DNA from: JBJXHC01 sp046160825
Lineage (GTDB): Bacteria; Bacteroidota; Ignavibacteria; UBA10030; UBA6906
Assembly: GCA_046160825.1 (NCBI GenBank)
Contig: JBJXHC010000114.1
Span: 16,826 to 80,825 of the forward strand
Direction: 5' to 3'
DNA length: 64,000 bases
In this document: piece by piece, positions 27,959-36,692 of the stretch
Numbering within the stretch: position 1 is the first letter of the stretch
Layout of the letters: each line of letters opens with the position of its first letter
Translations under genes and position numbers: made by a program
The notes under the pieces: model-generated
The model's database searches: none
What the model was told of the DNA's origin: nothing
Seen by the model: only the letters and a program-made list of their open reading frames with translations

Positions 27959-30900
27959 TTATTTCATCAACACCATCTTGTTCGTCGCAACCGTACGAAG
28001 CGAGCCGGTCTCCACGCTCCGCGCATCAATTTGATAGAAGTAGACGCCGGAGGCGAGTCCATCGGCAGCAAACTCTGCCGTGTGTTCGCCTTCGTCCAGA
28101 TCTTCTTCCATCAACAGTGTGCTCACCTCACGACCCAGCATGTCGTAGACCCTCACGGAAACGAGCGAAGGTTCCCGCAAGGCAAACGTCACGGTCGTTG
28201 ACGGGTTGAATGGATTGGGATAATTTTGATAGAGCTTTGCGGCGATCGGCGCTCCGGTTGCGTCCTGGAACTCCTCATCGTCGAATTCATCGTCGCTCTC
28301 CGTCTCATCCGTTGTTCGGATCAGAATGGTGGGAGGAGCGGGCGAACTCTGGAGGAACGGCACAGACCCGACACTGACGGCACCATTCAGCATCAACTGA
28401 CCACTTCCCTTCCAACTGATTGTATCGAGCGGCCCCGGAAATGCGCGATTAATACGGTAGATGGCACTGTGCAGACTGTCGTAGTCTGAAAACGCGCGCC
28501 CGCGCCAGTACGTCATCAACGAATCGGTGAACCGTGAGAGTTCTCTAATCGGCATGCCATCGGCTATGTGGCCGGGCTGACTGAAGATCAATTCCCCGAG
28601 GCCGGCCGGCGTTTTGCCAAGCTGACTGGCGGCGATGTTGACTTTCAGTGCAATCATTTCGGCGAGGAGCGGGTTATTATGCCGCTTTGGTGGAAGCGAT
28701 CTTTTCTCACCGATAAGGAGAAAGAAGAGACTCCCCGATCCCCGAGGAATAACGTCAAGCCCACGCGGCTGGTCGTCATGCGTTCCGGTCTTGTCTTCGA
28801 GGGTACGCTGCACCGCGCTATACCCCGCTCCAACACCTCGAGCAAATTTCCACTTTGTCAGCCGTAGCCATCCGTGAATTGTAGACGAATCGCGTATGGG
28901 GCGCCACTTGTTCGGGCCAACGCTACTAATGAACGAGAGGCCGACGCGCATCCCGCCGGCAGCATCGCTCTCCGTTGCATTCGGCTGGAATCCACCCTGC
29001 ACCACGGTTTCTTCAAGCAGGTTAATCCAGTTCGGATACGCGTCTCTCCGTACCTTTGCGGGTTTCAGGAATCTCCCCGTCAAGCCCTTAAGAGTGAGTG
29101 AGTCCGGCGTGATGGTCAGGAACTCGTCGCCGGTGAAAGTGGCGGTGAGGTTTTTTACTTCCGTCATCTCCACAACAAGAACACTGTCCGTCGCTGTGGT
29201 GTCCCCCGTCCAGCCGATGAACGTCCATGCGGCGAATGGCACTGCCGTCAATGTCACGAACGAGCCATGCGGATACGCAGGCAAGTCGGGCGACTTCAAG
29301 ACTGTACCGCTGCCTGATATGGAAATGTTCAGGGCGTATGTATTGATGGCGAATGTCGCAGTCAGGTTCGTATTCTGCGTGATCGTAAGAGCAACTGTAT
29401 CCGACACCGTGGTTGTGTCACCCGTCCACCCCACAAAATGATGTCCGGGCGCTGCTGTCGCCTTCAAACCGATTATCATACCGTGGTCATATCCGGGGAA
29501 GTCGGGGTTTTTGCTGACGCTTCCGCTGCCGACCACAACGACATTCAGTGAATAGACATTGATGGAGAAGATGGCCTCGATATCCAGAGTGTCATTCATG
29601 ACAACGTTAATGGGATTCGATGCTGTCACCGTATCACCCAACCAGCCTATGAACGTCGAACCAAACGCGGGATTGGCGGTCAGCGTTACCGGTGTGCCGT
29701 GATCGTATAGAGGCTGGTCAGGCAACTTGCCGACGGTGCCGCTGCCGGTACCACTGATAGTGATGTTGATCGGATATTCGTTGATGGCAAACGTGGCAGT
29801 GATGACTTTGTCCTCATCCATGATGACCACGATGGTATCCTCAACCGACGTCGTGTCGCCCGTCCATCCCACAAAATGATAGCCGATGCCGGGAGTCGCA
29901 ACAAGCGTTACTGCTTCGCCATGCAGATAGGTCGCTGAGTCCGGATCTTCCGTGACAGTGCCCGTGCCCACCACGTTGACGGTCATTGTGTAAACCGACA
30001 AAGTTGTCAGCGGGGCATCCAGATACCACGGATTGTAATCAACATATGCGCTCACTGAGTCGCCAAGGCCGCCCGTGTTGTTATAGTCAGGCGTTGCAGG
30101 GAGTGACTTCGGATCGGCGGGGCCGCTACCGCTGTTCCACCAATTCTCTCGCGCATCCTGAAGAACGCTCGTGAGATCATACATGCCGTACTCATTTCCG
30201 GTGAAACTGTTGCGGCGCCATGTGCTGGTCAACGCTGCACCGGCATCCTTGTCTGTCACCACACCTACTTCGTATCCGGAGAACGCATTGCTATCTCCTT
30301 GAACCGTCTGCACACTCGTTGCGGTTGCAAGCAGGTACGCACCGTATCCTGTACCGGGTGTGGTACTGGCAAAGTCGTTATCTGCAAGCACGACGTTCAT
30401 GGTTGCGAAGTTGGAAGCATCGCCGTTGTCTTTTTGTGCTGTCACAGGATCGGCCGGCGATGCGGCGGGATATTTCTGTCCTCTCACCATTCCCTTTTGT
30501 GCAAGTGCACCGCCAAGGCTGTATGTAATCATCCCATAATAATCCGCAGTGCCAACACCGGCCAATGAAGCCGAAATATTGTTGGCATAAATATCCGCAC
30601 TGCACGTGCCGCCTGCTGATCCGTCCTGACTCAGGTACACGCCCACCTGTCCGTTGGTGACAGTGTTGTGGTGAATATCAGACGTGCCGCTTGATCCGAC
30701 AAGCAACATGGAAGATGCAGCACTCGCACCGGTATAGGAAAGATTGGAGATGGTGTTGTACGCGATCGTGCCGGTTGCTTCAAAGCCAATCTGAATTCCA
30801 TTCTGCGCATTCAACCCCGTGGGTCCCTGTCCGATCACAACGTTGTTGTGGATATTGCCGGACGTACCCGGGTGATTCGCCACAATACCGGTCTTGCCAA

Positions 30901-33900
30901 AATCATACACCGAGTCATTGTGAATCTCGACAGCGTGAGCGTAGTTGCGCGGATAGTCATGGTTCACGAGAATCGGGATGTACATTTGCGCGCCGCTGAA
31001 TGGCGTGGAGCGAATTTGTTTAATGGTGTTGTTCCGGATGACGCCGGATCCCTTAAAGTATTGAACGCCGGCCATAAAGAGATGCGTGTTCCCTGCTCCT
31101 TCGCCATCGACAGTGAAGCCGTCGATCACGACGTTTGTGCCGAGTGAGTCCACACCGATGATCGGGCGCTCCGATCTGGCTGGCAGGAACGGCTGGCTCA
31201 TGACTGCAACCGGAGGGACGATAAATGTCGAGTCACTTCCGGCGACGCCGATGAGATTCAAATCGGGTTCATTAATATAGATCTGTTCGCGGTAGGTTCC
31301 GGGCAGGACATTGACGGTGCTTCCACTCACCATGTTCACGCCTTCTTGAATTCTTCCCGCCGTCCCCGTCTGCGCGCTTGTATCATCCACCCAGAGAGTG
31401 GAGTAGTCACCCTGGAAGCCGTTCTCCACATCTGTATCCGTACCGACATTCAGCCATGGTGTGAAGTCGAAGTTTGCCGAGGCCGTCCCGAGAATATCAG
31501 GCTGACCACCGGGAGGAACCGCACCGCCGCCATACGCAACAGGAATCTGTGCCGCGTAGCCGGGCTCTGTACTGTTTGCAGTACTGATTGCCGGCGTGAT
31601 CGTACCATACCAGTTGCCGCTGAAGTTCTTGAGATTCGTTCCCGGTGCAGGGAGCGAGCCACCCGACTGACGTTCGACAATCTGGCCGTACCAGTTGCCG
31701 CTCAGATTGTTATTGGTGAATGTACAATTCAGCGCGGTTTGCACAGGTACATTGGTGCCGCCACTGGCGTCGAGGAACAAAATCCCAACCGTCCAGTTGT
31801 CCGTGACTTCATTCTCTTCGAACGTGATGTTATCCGTTTGATTCCGGAAGATCAGACCAGTACGGTTGAATATGATTTGATTGTTCCGGATGATATGACC
31901 CGAACTATTGTTGATGTCGATAGCGCTCCGGTTGCCAGTGATCTTGTTGTTGCGGATCTCGGCAACGCCATTCACGCCCTGAATGGAAAGACCCGCCGTT
32001 TTCACGTTGGTCGGCCAGTCGGTGACATTGTTTCCATCACGCGTAATAGTGAAGCCCTCCACAACTGTAGCCGCCGGTGTCGCAATTCGAACTGTTGTTC
32101 CGTTCGGACCTGTCTTCAATCCGGAGACTGTTGTGACGTCAATCCCCTGGCCCTTGAGCGTAATACCTTTGTTCACGAGAACGTCATTGAAGAAATTACC
32201 GGAACTGACATTGACGATATTGCCCGCCGATGCCGCGTCAACCCCGCGCTGAATCTCAGGGGTGGTCGTTGTGGGTGAGAAGAAGCTGTTGAGCGTGACA
32301 TACAGATTGTTCGGTATAACCGTCACCACGCCGTTCGTTCCCACGTCGATCTTATGGAGGATCCTGTCCTCAAGACTGAAGAGGTCCGCCATGACCATTG
32401 CTCCGGGCAACGTCGCACCGCTGCCAACATCAAACTCATTGTTCGCGGCGTTCATGTTTGTTGTCCACGGCGCTTTGGTGGTGATTGCCGGCGCGCCAAC
32501 TCCGATCAGGAGATTGTAGTTCGGGAAGGCCGTCCCGTTGCTTGGGCCGGACTCGTTGTCGAGATACACCGCATGGGCAATACCGTTGTTGAACGTGTTC
32601 TCATTGCCCGTCGTGCCGATCGTCAATGTCCCGAAGCTGGCAGCGTCATTGTCGTGGTTGTAGAAGCCCACCGCCGTACCGCCAGGCGTTCCCGACCAGT
32701 TAAACGTATTGTTGGTCAACACTGCACCGATCGTCACCTGTACAATCGCGTTGGAAATCGTCGTGATGGCCTTCGTGTTAACGACCACATGGTGATACGT
32801 TGTAGAACTCGCGAGCGGGGTAAAGGTGTTGTCGTCCAGAGTAACCGTATTGTAGTTTTCCAGACTGACAGCCCATTCGTGGTTGACAAATGTATTTCCT
32901 GATACCAGGGTGGTCTTGGAGTTGTAGTTATTCTTCAACCGCAACACCGCCGTTCCGGGCGCTGACACATTCGCTCCGGCTCCGTCAAAATCGTTATTCG
33001 AGACGGTGAGTGTCCCGGCGCCGGCATTCATGTCGGCAAGTTCAACGCCGCCGCCGTTCAGGAAATTCCCGGTGATGTTGATGTTGCCGTTGCTTCCAAA
33101 CCGCACCAGTACATCATGGTTGATTGTCCGCAATGTGTTACCACTGAACGTTCCACCAGCCTCATCCACCGCAACGCCGGATCTGAAGAAAGTCGTATCG
33201 CCATCCACCGAATTCCCCTGGAACGTGATGTTATCCACGCCCCCCGAAGCCACACGGTAGTTGGTATTGCCTCCGTAATTGATGCTGACGGCGTTCCGGT
33301 CGCCATACAGACCCCCCGACGGCGTACCGTACGCGTCAACCACATTGTTGATGACGGTTATGTTGTCAAGCCCGACCGCGCTTGCAATAATTGCGCTCTT
33401 GAGTTTCGCTAGGTCAACATTGAACCGCATACTGTCCACGATCACGCCATCCGCCGAGATATCGAACAGCGTCGGCTTGCCGGAAACAGTTCCGAGAAAA
33501 TCAACAACGGGAAAAGGCACGCTTCCGCCTTTGATGGTCACACTCTTGTTCACGAGGACTTGTTCACTGAAGCTTCCGGCCCCGACCTCAATCGTGTGAC
33601 CGGCAAGTGTCTGTGCATCATTGATAGCATTTTGAATGGAGCAGAATATTTCACTCGTGTTAAGATTCTCCACGATCCCGTTGCTCACATTGGGACCGAC
33701 GTCGCGCGTGTTTATCGTGTTGGACAACGTGTTACCCGATACCGTGATTGCACAGGACATCGGCGAGTTGCCTCGACCGAAATACATATCCGCCAGGTTG
33801 CTCTGGTCTCCATCACCGGGATACGGAAGGTGACCGGCCTGACGTTGAATACCAACATCGCAACCGCTGACGTTATTGCCGGTGATCGTGTGGCTTAGTC

Positions 33901-35698
33901 CCTCAGCAACAATACCGAAGCCGTCACTCGTGCTCGACTGCACATACCCGGACACGGTATTATTCTTAATGACGACGCCGACGGGAATATCGACGTTGGC
34001 CGGCAAGACACCGCGGCGGAATGCTGCAATTCCCACGATGTCCCGAACTTCCGCACCGATGAGAAGCGTTCTCGACACGTTGTTACTGTCCACCACAATA
34101 CGGCCCGGACCGGTTGCAGCGCCCGAACCGTTGGGGTTCTTGACTTCAATGCCGAAGCGGCCATTGTCGGTCAGGGTATTTCCTTTGATGAGGTTCTCTC
34201 CGGGTCCCTGCATTCCGACAACACCGATGCCGTTGTCACCGTTGTTGTAGACACTGTTATTCTCAATCGTTACTCCGGATGCCGTCCCATCCTGCAACTC
34301 AATGCCACAGCAGTTGTTGTTGTAGACACTGCTGTTGGTGACCGTGATATTCTCTTTCAGGCCATTCCATATCACGATACCGCGGGCCGCACCAAAAGCA
34401 TTTGTGTGCCCCGAGACGTCGAGGTTGTCCAACGTGATACCATTGACAGGACCGTTCGCATAGAAACCGCTTCCGCCGACATTGTCTTTCAAGGTGACAT
34501 TCTCTATAAGAAGAGAGTTATTCCCTCCAACTGCGTAGATTCCGGCGTAGGAATTCGGGCTTGTTCCCGCATAATCCTGCACAGTGAGGTCACGAATAGT
34601 TACGCCAGCTGTACCTGAAGTAATGGAAATGCCACTTCCCGGACCAACCAAACCGGTTCCATCCAGAATGGTGGTTGCCTCTGTTGTACCTTGCAAAGTC
34701 AGAGACTTGTTGAGCGTTACCCGTTCATTGAATGTTCCCGCAGCCACTTCCACTTGCTCACCCGCCGCGGCAAAGTCCACCGCCACTTGAATCTTCAGTG
34801 GCAGACTTACGAACCATCCGGTACCGTTCGTTTTTTCAAGTGCCGAGTGGAGAGGATTGGGAAACGTTGAGATTGCGGCGAGGGCATTGGCGAGATTGTC
34901 TGCCAGGGGTGCAATCAGTGGGAAATCCGTGTTGTTCCAGATACGATACGTCCAGCCTGTGCCGCCAACATTCGTGCTGACGAGTGTGACCGTGTTTTGC
35001 AGATAGTATGGGGCCGTTCCCGGCGCAACGCCGAGGCTTGAAGTAGTCAGGTCGAGATTGATATTGCTACTGGCAACATTCAACGGGCCCGAAGTATAGA
35101 CGGCCACACCGCCCCAGGCATTTCCGCTAGTCGTAATGTTACCAAGGGAGATATTGTTGCAGCCCGACATCTGAATCCCGTTTCCTGCAATGGCACTTGT
35201 CGACGTCAGATGGCTCAGAGTCGAATTATCGACGCCGTGAAGATCAAAACCGGTGCGTCGTCCGCCGCTTACCGTAATGTGCTCAAGAGTGATGTTGCTG
35301 ATAACAGATGGAACGTTGGAGACAGGACGGGATAGCCACCACCAACGGCCGCCACAGGAATGACCGTAAAGTTCTTCATGGTAACATTGGAGGTCGCAAC
35401 ATTGACGCCCCATGCTGCCCCATTGGAACTCACGTCGATGAAGACGGTCGCCTCGCTCGCCCCGATAATCACCACACTCTTGTTCACCGTGATCGTTGTC
35501 CCGCCGGACAAATGCGTGCCGGCCCCAAGTGTAATGGTATCTCCGGCCACCGTAATCGGGTCGTCGATTGCCGCTTGCAATGACGCGTAGGGAGAATTCG
35601 CCGGGTGACTGATGTTCGCAACTTGCGACCATGCCCGATTCTGGCCAAGGATCACCGTCGTGAACAGGATAATGGCAAGAGCCGTGAGACGTGAACAA
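27959..35698 (-). CDS. Giant T9SS-secreted surface protein 1 (parallel beta-helix, InlB-like repeats, sorting domain), main frame
   Basis: This frame holds nearly all of a protein of about 2580 residues. Residues from about 140 onward form right-handed parallel beta-helix (pectin-lyase-like) coils rich in Asn ladders such as NNTVSG and GNTLTDNG. Four bacterial InlB-like repeats follow (29136-29996), then the module shared with giant protein 2, an acidic linker (ESDDEFDDEEFQD) and a T9SS sorting domain beginning YQNYPNPFNPST. The first 120 or so codons of this frame are out-of-phase nonsense. The real start and signal peptide are in another frame (35269-35706), so one base is missing near 35325. 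It would be a surface adhesin or glycan-binding protein, by analogy only. Confidence 0.85.
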   Translation of the reverse strand: MFTSHGSCHYPVHDGDPWPESGMVASCEHQSPGEFSLRVIASGNRRPDYGGRRYHYTWGRHAFVRRDNDHGEQECGDYRGERGDRLHRREFQWGSMGRQCCDLQCYHEELYGHSCGGRWWWLSRPVSNVPSVISNITLEHITVSGGRRTGFDLHGVDNSTLSHLTSTSAIAGNGIQMSGCNNISLGNITTSGNAWGGVAVYTSGPLNVASSNINLDLTTSSLGVAPGTAPYYLQNTVTLVSTNVGGTGWTYRIWNNTDFPLIAPLADNLANALAAISTFPNPLHSALEKTNGTGWFVSLPLKIQVAVDFAAAGEQVEVAAGTFNERVTLNKSLTLQGTTEATTILDGTGLVGPGSGISITSGTAGVTIRDLTVQDYAGTSPNSYAGIYAVGGNNSLLIENVTLKDNVGGSGFYANGPVNGITLDNLDVSGHTNAFGAARGIVIWNGLKENITVTNSSVYNNNCCGIELQDGTASGVTIENNSVYNNGDNGIGVVGMQGPGENLIKGNTLTDNGRFGIEVKNPNGSGAATGPGRIVVDSNNVSRTLLIGAEVRDIVGIAAFRRGVLPANVDIPVGVVIKNNTVSGYVQSSTSDGFGIVAEGLSHTITGNNVSGCDVGIQRQAGHLPYPGDGDQSNLADMYFGRGNSPMSCAITVSGNTLSNTINTRDVGPNVSNGIVENLNTSEIFCSIQNAINDAQTLAGHTIEVGAGSFSEQVLVNKSVTIKGGSVPFPVVDFLGTVSGKPTLFDISADGVIVDSMRFNVDLAKLKSAIIASAVGLDNITVINNVVDAYGTPSGGLYGDRNAVSINYGGNTNYRVASGGVDNITFQGNSVDGDTTFFRSGVAVDEAGGTFSGNTLRTINHDVLVRFGSNGNINITGNFLNGGGVELADMNAGAGTLTVSNNDFDGAGANVSAPGTAVLRLKNNYNSKTTLVSGNTFVNHEWAVSLENYNTVTLDDNTFTPLASSTTYHHVVVNTKAITTISNAIVQVTIGAVLTNNTFNWSGTPGGTAVGFYNHDNDAASFGTLTIGTTGNENTFNNGIAHAVYLDNESGPSNGTAFPNYNLLIGVGAPAITTKAPWTTNMNAANNEFDVGSGATLPGAMVMADLFSLEDRILHKIDVGTNGVVTVIPNNLYVTLNSFFSPTTTTPEIQRGVDAASAGNIVNVSSGNFFNDVLVNKGITLKGQGIDVTTVSGLKTGPNGTTVRIATPAATVVEGFTITRDGNNVTDWPTNVKTAGLSIQGVNGVAEIRNNKITGNRSAIDINNSSGHIIRNNQIIFNRTGLIFRNQTDNITFEENEVTDNWTVGILFLDASGGTNVPVQTALNCTFTNNNLSGNWYGQIVERQSGGSLPAPGTNLKNFSGNWYGTITPAISTANSTEPGYAAQIPVAYGGGAVPPGGQPDILGTASANFDFTPWLNVGTDTDVENGFQGDYSTLWVDDTSAQTGTAGRIQEGVNMVSGSTVNVLPGTYREQIYINEPDLNLIGVAGSDSTFIVPPVAVMSQPFLPARSERPIIGVDSLGTNVVIDGFTVDGEGAGNTHLFMAGVQYFKGSGVIRNNTIKQIRSTPFSGAQMYIPILVNHDYPRNYAHAVEIHNDSVYDFGKTGIVANHPGTSGNIHNNVVIGQGPTGLNAQNGIQIGFEATGTIAYNTISNLSYTGASAASSMLLVGSSGTSDIHHNTVTNGQVGVYLSQDGSAGGTCSADIYANNISASLAGVGTADYYGMITYSLGGALAQKGMVRGQKYPAASPADPVTAQKDNGDASNFATMNVVLADNDFASTTPGTGYGAYLLATATSVQTVQGDSNAFSGYEVGVVTDKDAGAALTSTWRRNSFTGNEYGMYDLTSVLQDARENWWNSGSGPADPKSLPATPDYNNTGGLGDSVSAYVDYNPWYLDAPLTTLSVYTMTVNVVGTGTVTEDPDSATYLHGEAVTLVATPGIGYHFVGWTGDTTSVEDTIVVIMDEDKVITATFAINEYPINITISGTGSGTVGKLPDQPLYDHGTPVTLTANPAFGSTFIGWLGDTVTASNPINVVMNDTLDIEAIFSINVYSLNVVVVGSGSVSKNPDFPGYDHGMIIGLKATAAPGHHFVGWTGDTTTVSDTVALTITQNTNLTATFAINTYALNISISGSGTVLKSPDLPAYPHGSFVTLTAVPFAAWTFIGWTGDTTATDSVLVVEMTEVKNLTATFTGDEFLTITPDSLTLKGLTGRFLKPAKVRRDAYPNWINLLEETVVQGGFQPNATESDAAGGMRVGLSFISSVGPNKWRPIRDSSTIHGWLRLTKWKFARGVGAGYSAVQRTLEDKTGTHDDQPRGLDVIPRGSGSLFFLLIGEKRSLPPKRHNNPLLAEMIALKVNIAASQLGKTPAGLGELIFSQPGHIADGMPIRELSRFTDSLMTYWRGRAFSDYDSLHSAIYRINRAFPGPLDTISWKGSGQLMLNGAVSVGSVPFLQSSPAPPTILIRTTDETESDDEFDDEEFQDATGAPIAAKLYQNYPNPFNPSTTVTFALREPSLVSVRVYDMLGREVSTLLMEEDLDEGEHTAEFAADGLASGVYFYQIDARSVETGSLRTVATNKMVLMK
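29136..29996 (-). repeat. Four tandem InlB-like repeats within giant protein 1
   Basis: Four in-frame units of about 215 bases (70-72 residues) each carry a GSGTV-like strand, HG, LTAxPxxGxxFxGWTGDT and a closing LTATF-type strand. They resemble the divergent InlB B-repeat (GW-containing) domains of bacterial surface proteins. Confidence 0.8.
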
Positions 35699-35706
35699 GA
35701 ACGCAT
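35269..35706 (-). CDS. N-terminal fragment of giant protein 1 (signal peptide), split off by frameshift
   Basis: The ATG at 35706 has a strong Shine-Dalgarno sequence (GGAGGT, five bases away) and begins MRSCSRLTALAIILF, a clear signal peptide ending around ANRAWSQ-like residues. It continues SPYASLQAAIDDPITVAGDTI, the opening coil of a pectin-lyase-like helix. From about 35330 the frame turns to nonsense and stops at 35269, while the -1-related frame picks up coherent sequence (SNVPSVISN). Adding one C within GTCC near 35325 would fuse both into one frame. Either a sequencing error or a real inactivating deletion. Confidence 0.8.
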   Translation of the reverse strand: MRSCSRLTALAIILFTTVILGQNRAWSQVANISHPANSPYASLQAAIDDPITVAGDTITLGAGTHLSGGTTITVNKSVVIIGASEATVFIDVSSNGAAWGVNVATSNVTMKNFTVIPVAAVGGGYPVLSPTFHLLSATSLLSTLR

Positions 35707-36011
35707 GGTGTACCTCCAGGAGGTTAAATTTTGAGCAGAGAGAAAAGAAGTACCGGTTGGTTTATTGGAACAAGACCTGACCAGCAAACGAAGAGATGAA
35801 AGTTATCCCTAAAGGATATTACTCGCATCTCTCCCGGCTGGCAGAAAACATTCTACATGCTTGTTTCGGAACGGAACGGAAGAACAGTTGAGGCAGGACA
35901 GCACTTTATTTACAGGAGTCCGTGATATTGGTACGCACAACGGGGGAGAACTGCAATAGCCATGTATACTATATTGGTTGGAGAACACACGAACGGCACA
36001 ACAGCTGTGGC
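35707..36011. promoter_or_regulatory. Intergenic leader of giant protein 1
   Basis: No gene is seen. Next to the start codon the perfect palindrome ACCTCC-A-GGAGGT (35712-35724) places an anti-Shine-Dalgarno-like CCUCC directly before the Shine-Dalgarno sequence on the minus-strand mRNA. This could form a small stem that hides the ribosome site. No convincing -35/-10 pair was found. Confidence 0.4.
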
Positions 36012-36692
36012 CTAGATCTCAAGATTAATCAATTTCATCTGAATGGCTTTCTTGACCAGACTTGCGGTATCGTGGACACCCAGTTTTTCGATGATATTTG
36101 CGCGATGGAATTCCACTGTCCGGACACTGATGAATAATCGTTGGGCAATTTGGTGATTGGTATGACCTTCTGCTATAAGCTGGAGGATTTCGCGTTCCCG
36201 GTTCGTCAGTGATCCGTTTTTGTGACCGTTTCCATTTCCACTTCCATTGCCGGAGGTGGCTTTGATATACGAATCGACCATTACCTTGGAAACGCTTGGC
36301 GTGAAAAATTGCTCGCCACGATGGACAGCACGAATACCCCGGAGTAATTCCTCCGCTATCGCATTTTTCAGGATATAGCCGCTGGCACCAACCTGCATCA
36401 CCCGTTTGATATATTCCTCGTGGTCGTACTGTGTCAGCACAAGGACACGTATGCCCATTCCCAGCTGCTTGATTCTTCCTGTTGCTTCAATCCCGTTCAT
36501 TGTGGGCATGCTGATATCCATGAGCACAACATCCGGACTCAAGGCCTTTAACTTGTCCATCACTTCGAGGCCGTCCGAGGCTTCGATAATCACCTCAATG
36601 TCCAGTTCATTCCGGAGGAGAGCTGCAATCCCTGCGCGGACCAGATGATGGTCGTCAACAATCGCAACGCGTATCTTGGGGCGCTTGGTCAT
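36012..36692 (-). CDS. NarL/LuxR-family response regulator
   Basis: The 226-residue regulator has a receiver (VAIVDDHHLVRAGI, acceptor Asp in VVLMDISMPTMNG, Lys in YILKNA), a Gly/Asn-rich linker (SGNGSGNGNGHKNG) and a LuxR helix-turn-helix (LTNREREILQLIAEGHTN, ISVRTVEFHRANIIEKLG). The ATG at 36692 overlaps the TGA of the kinase gene by one base, so the two form a translationally coupled two-component pair. It sits directly upstream of giant protein 1 and is a paralogue of the regulator at 26839 upstream of giant protein 2, suggesting that each regulates its neighbour. Confidence 0.94.
   Translation of the reverse strand: MTKRPKIRVAIVDDHHLVRAGIAALLRNELDIEVIIEASDGLEVMDKLKALSPDVVLMDISMPTMNGIEATGRIKQLGMGIRVLVLTQYDHEEYIKRVMQVGASGYILKNAIAEELLRGIRAVHRGEQFFTPSVSKVMVDSYIKATSGNGSGNGNGHKNGSLTNREREILQLIAEGHTNHQIAQRLFISVRTVEFHRANIIEKLGVHDTASLVKKAIQMKLINLEI

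Noticed and set aside
31346..32278. 310-codon plus-strand frame and many similar ones between 20 and 34 kb
   Set aside because: They are opposite the giant repeat-rich proteins; low-complexity Thr/Gly/Asn codons leave the reverse frames open.
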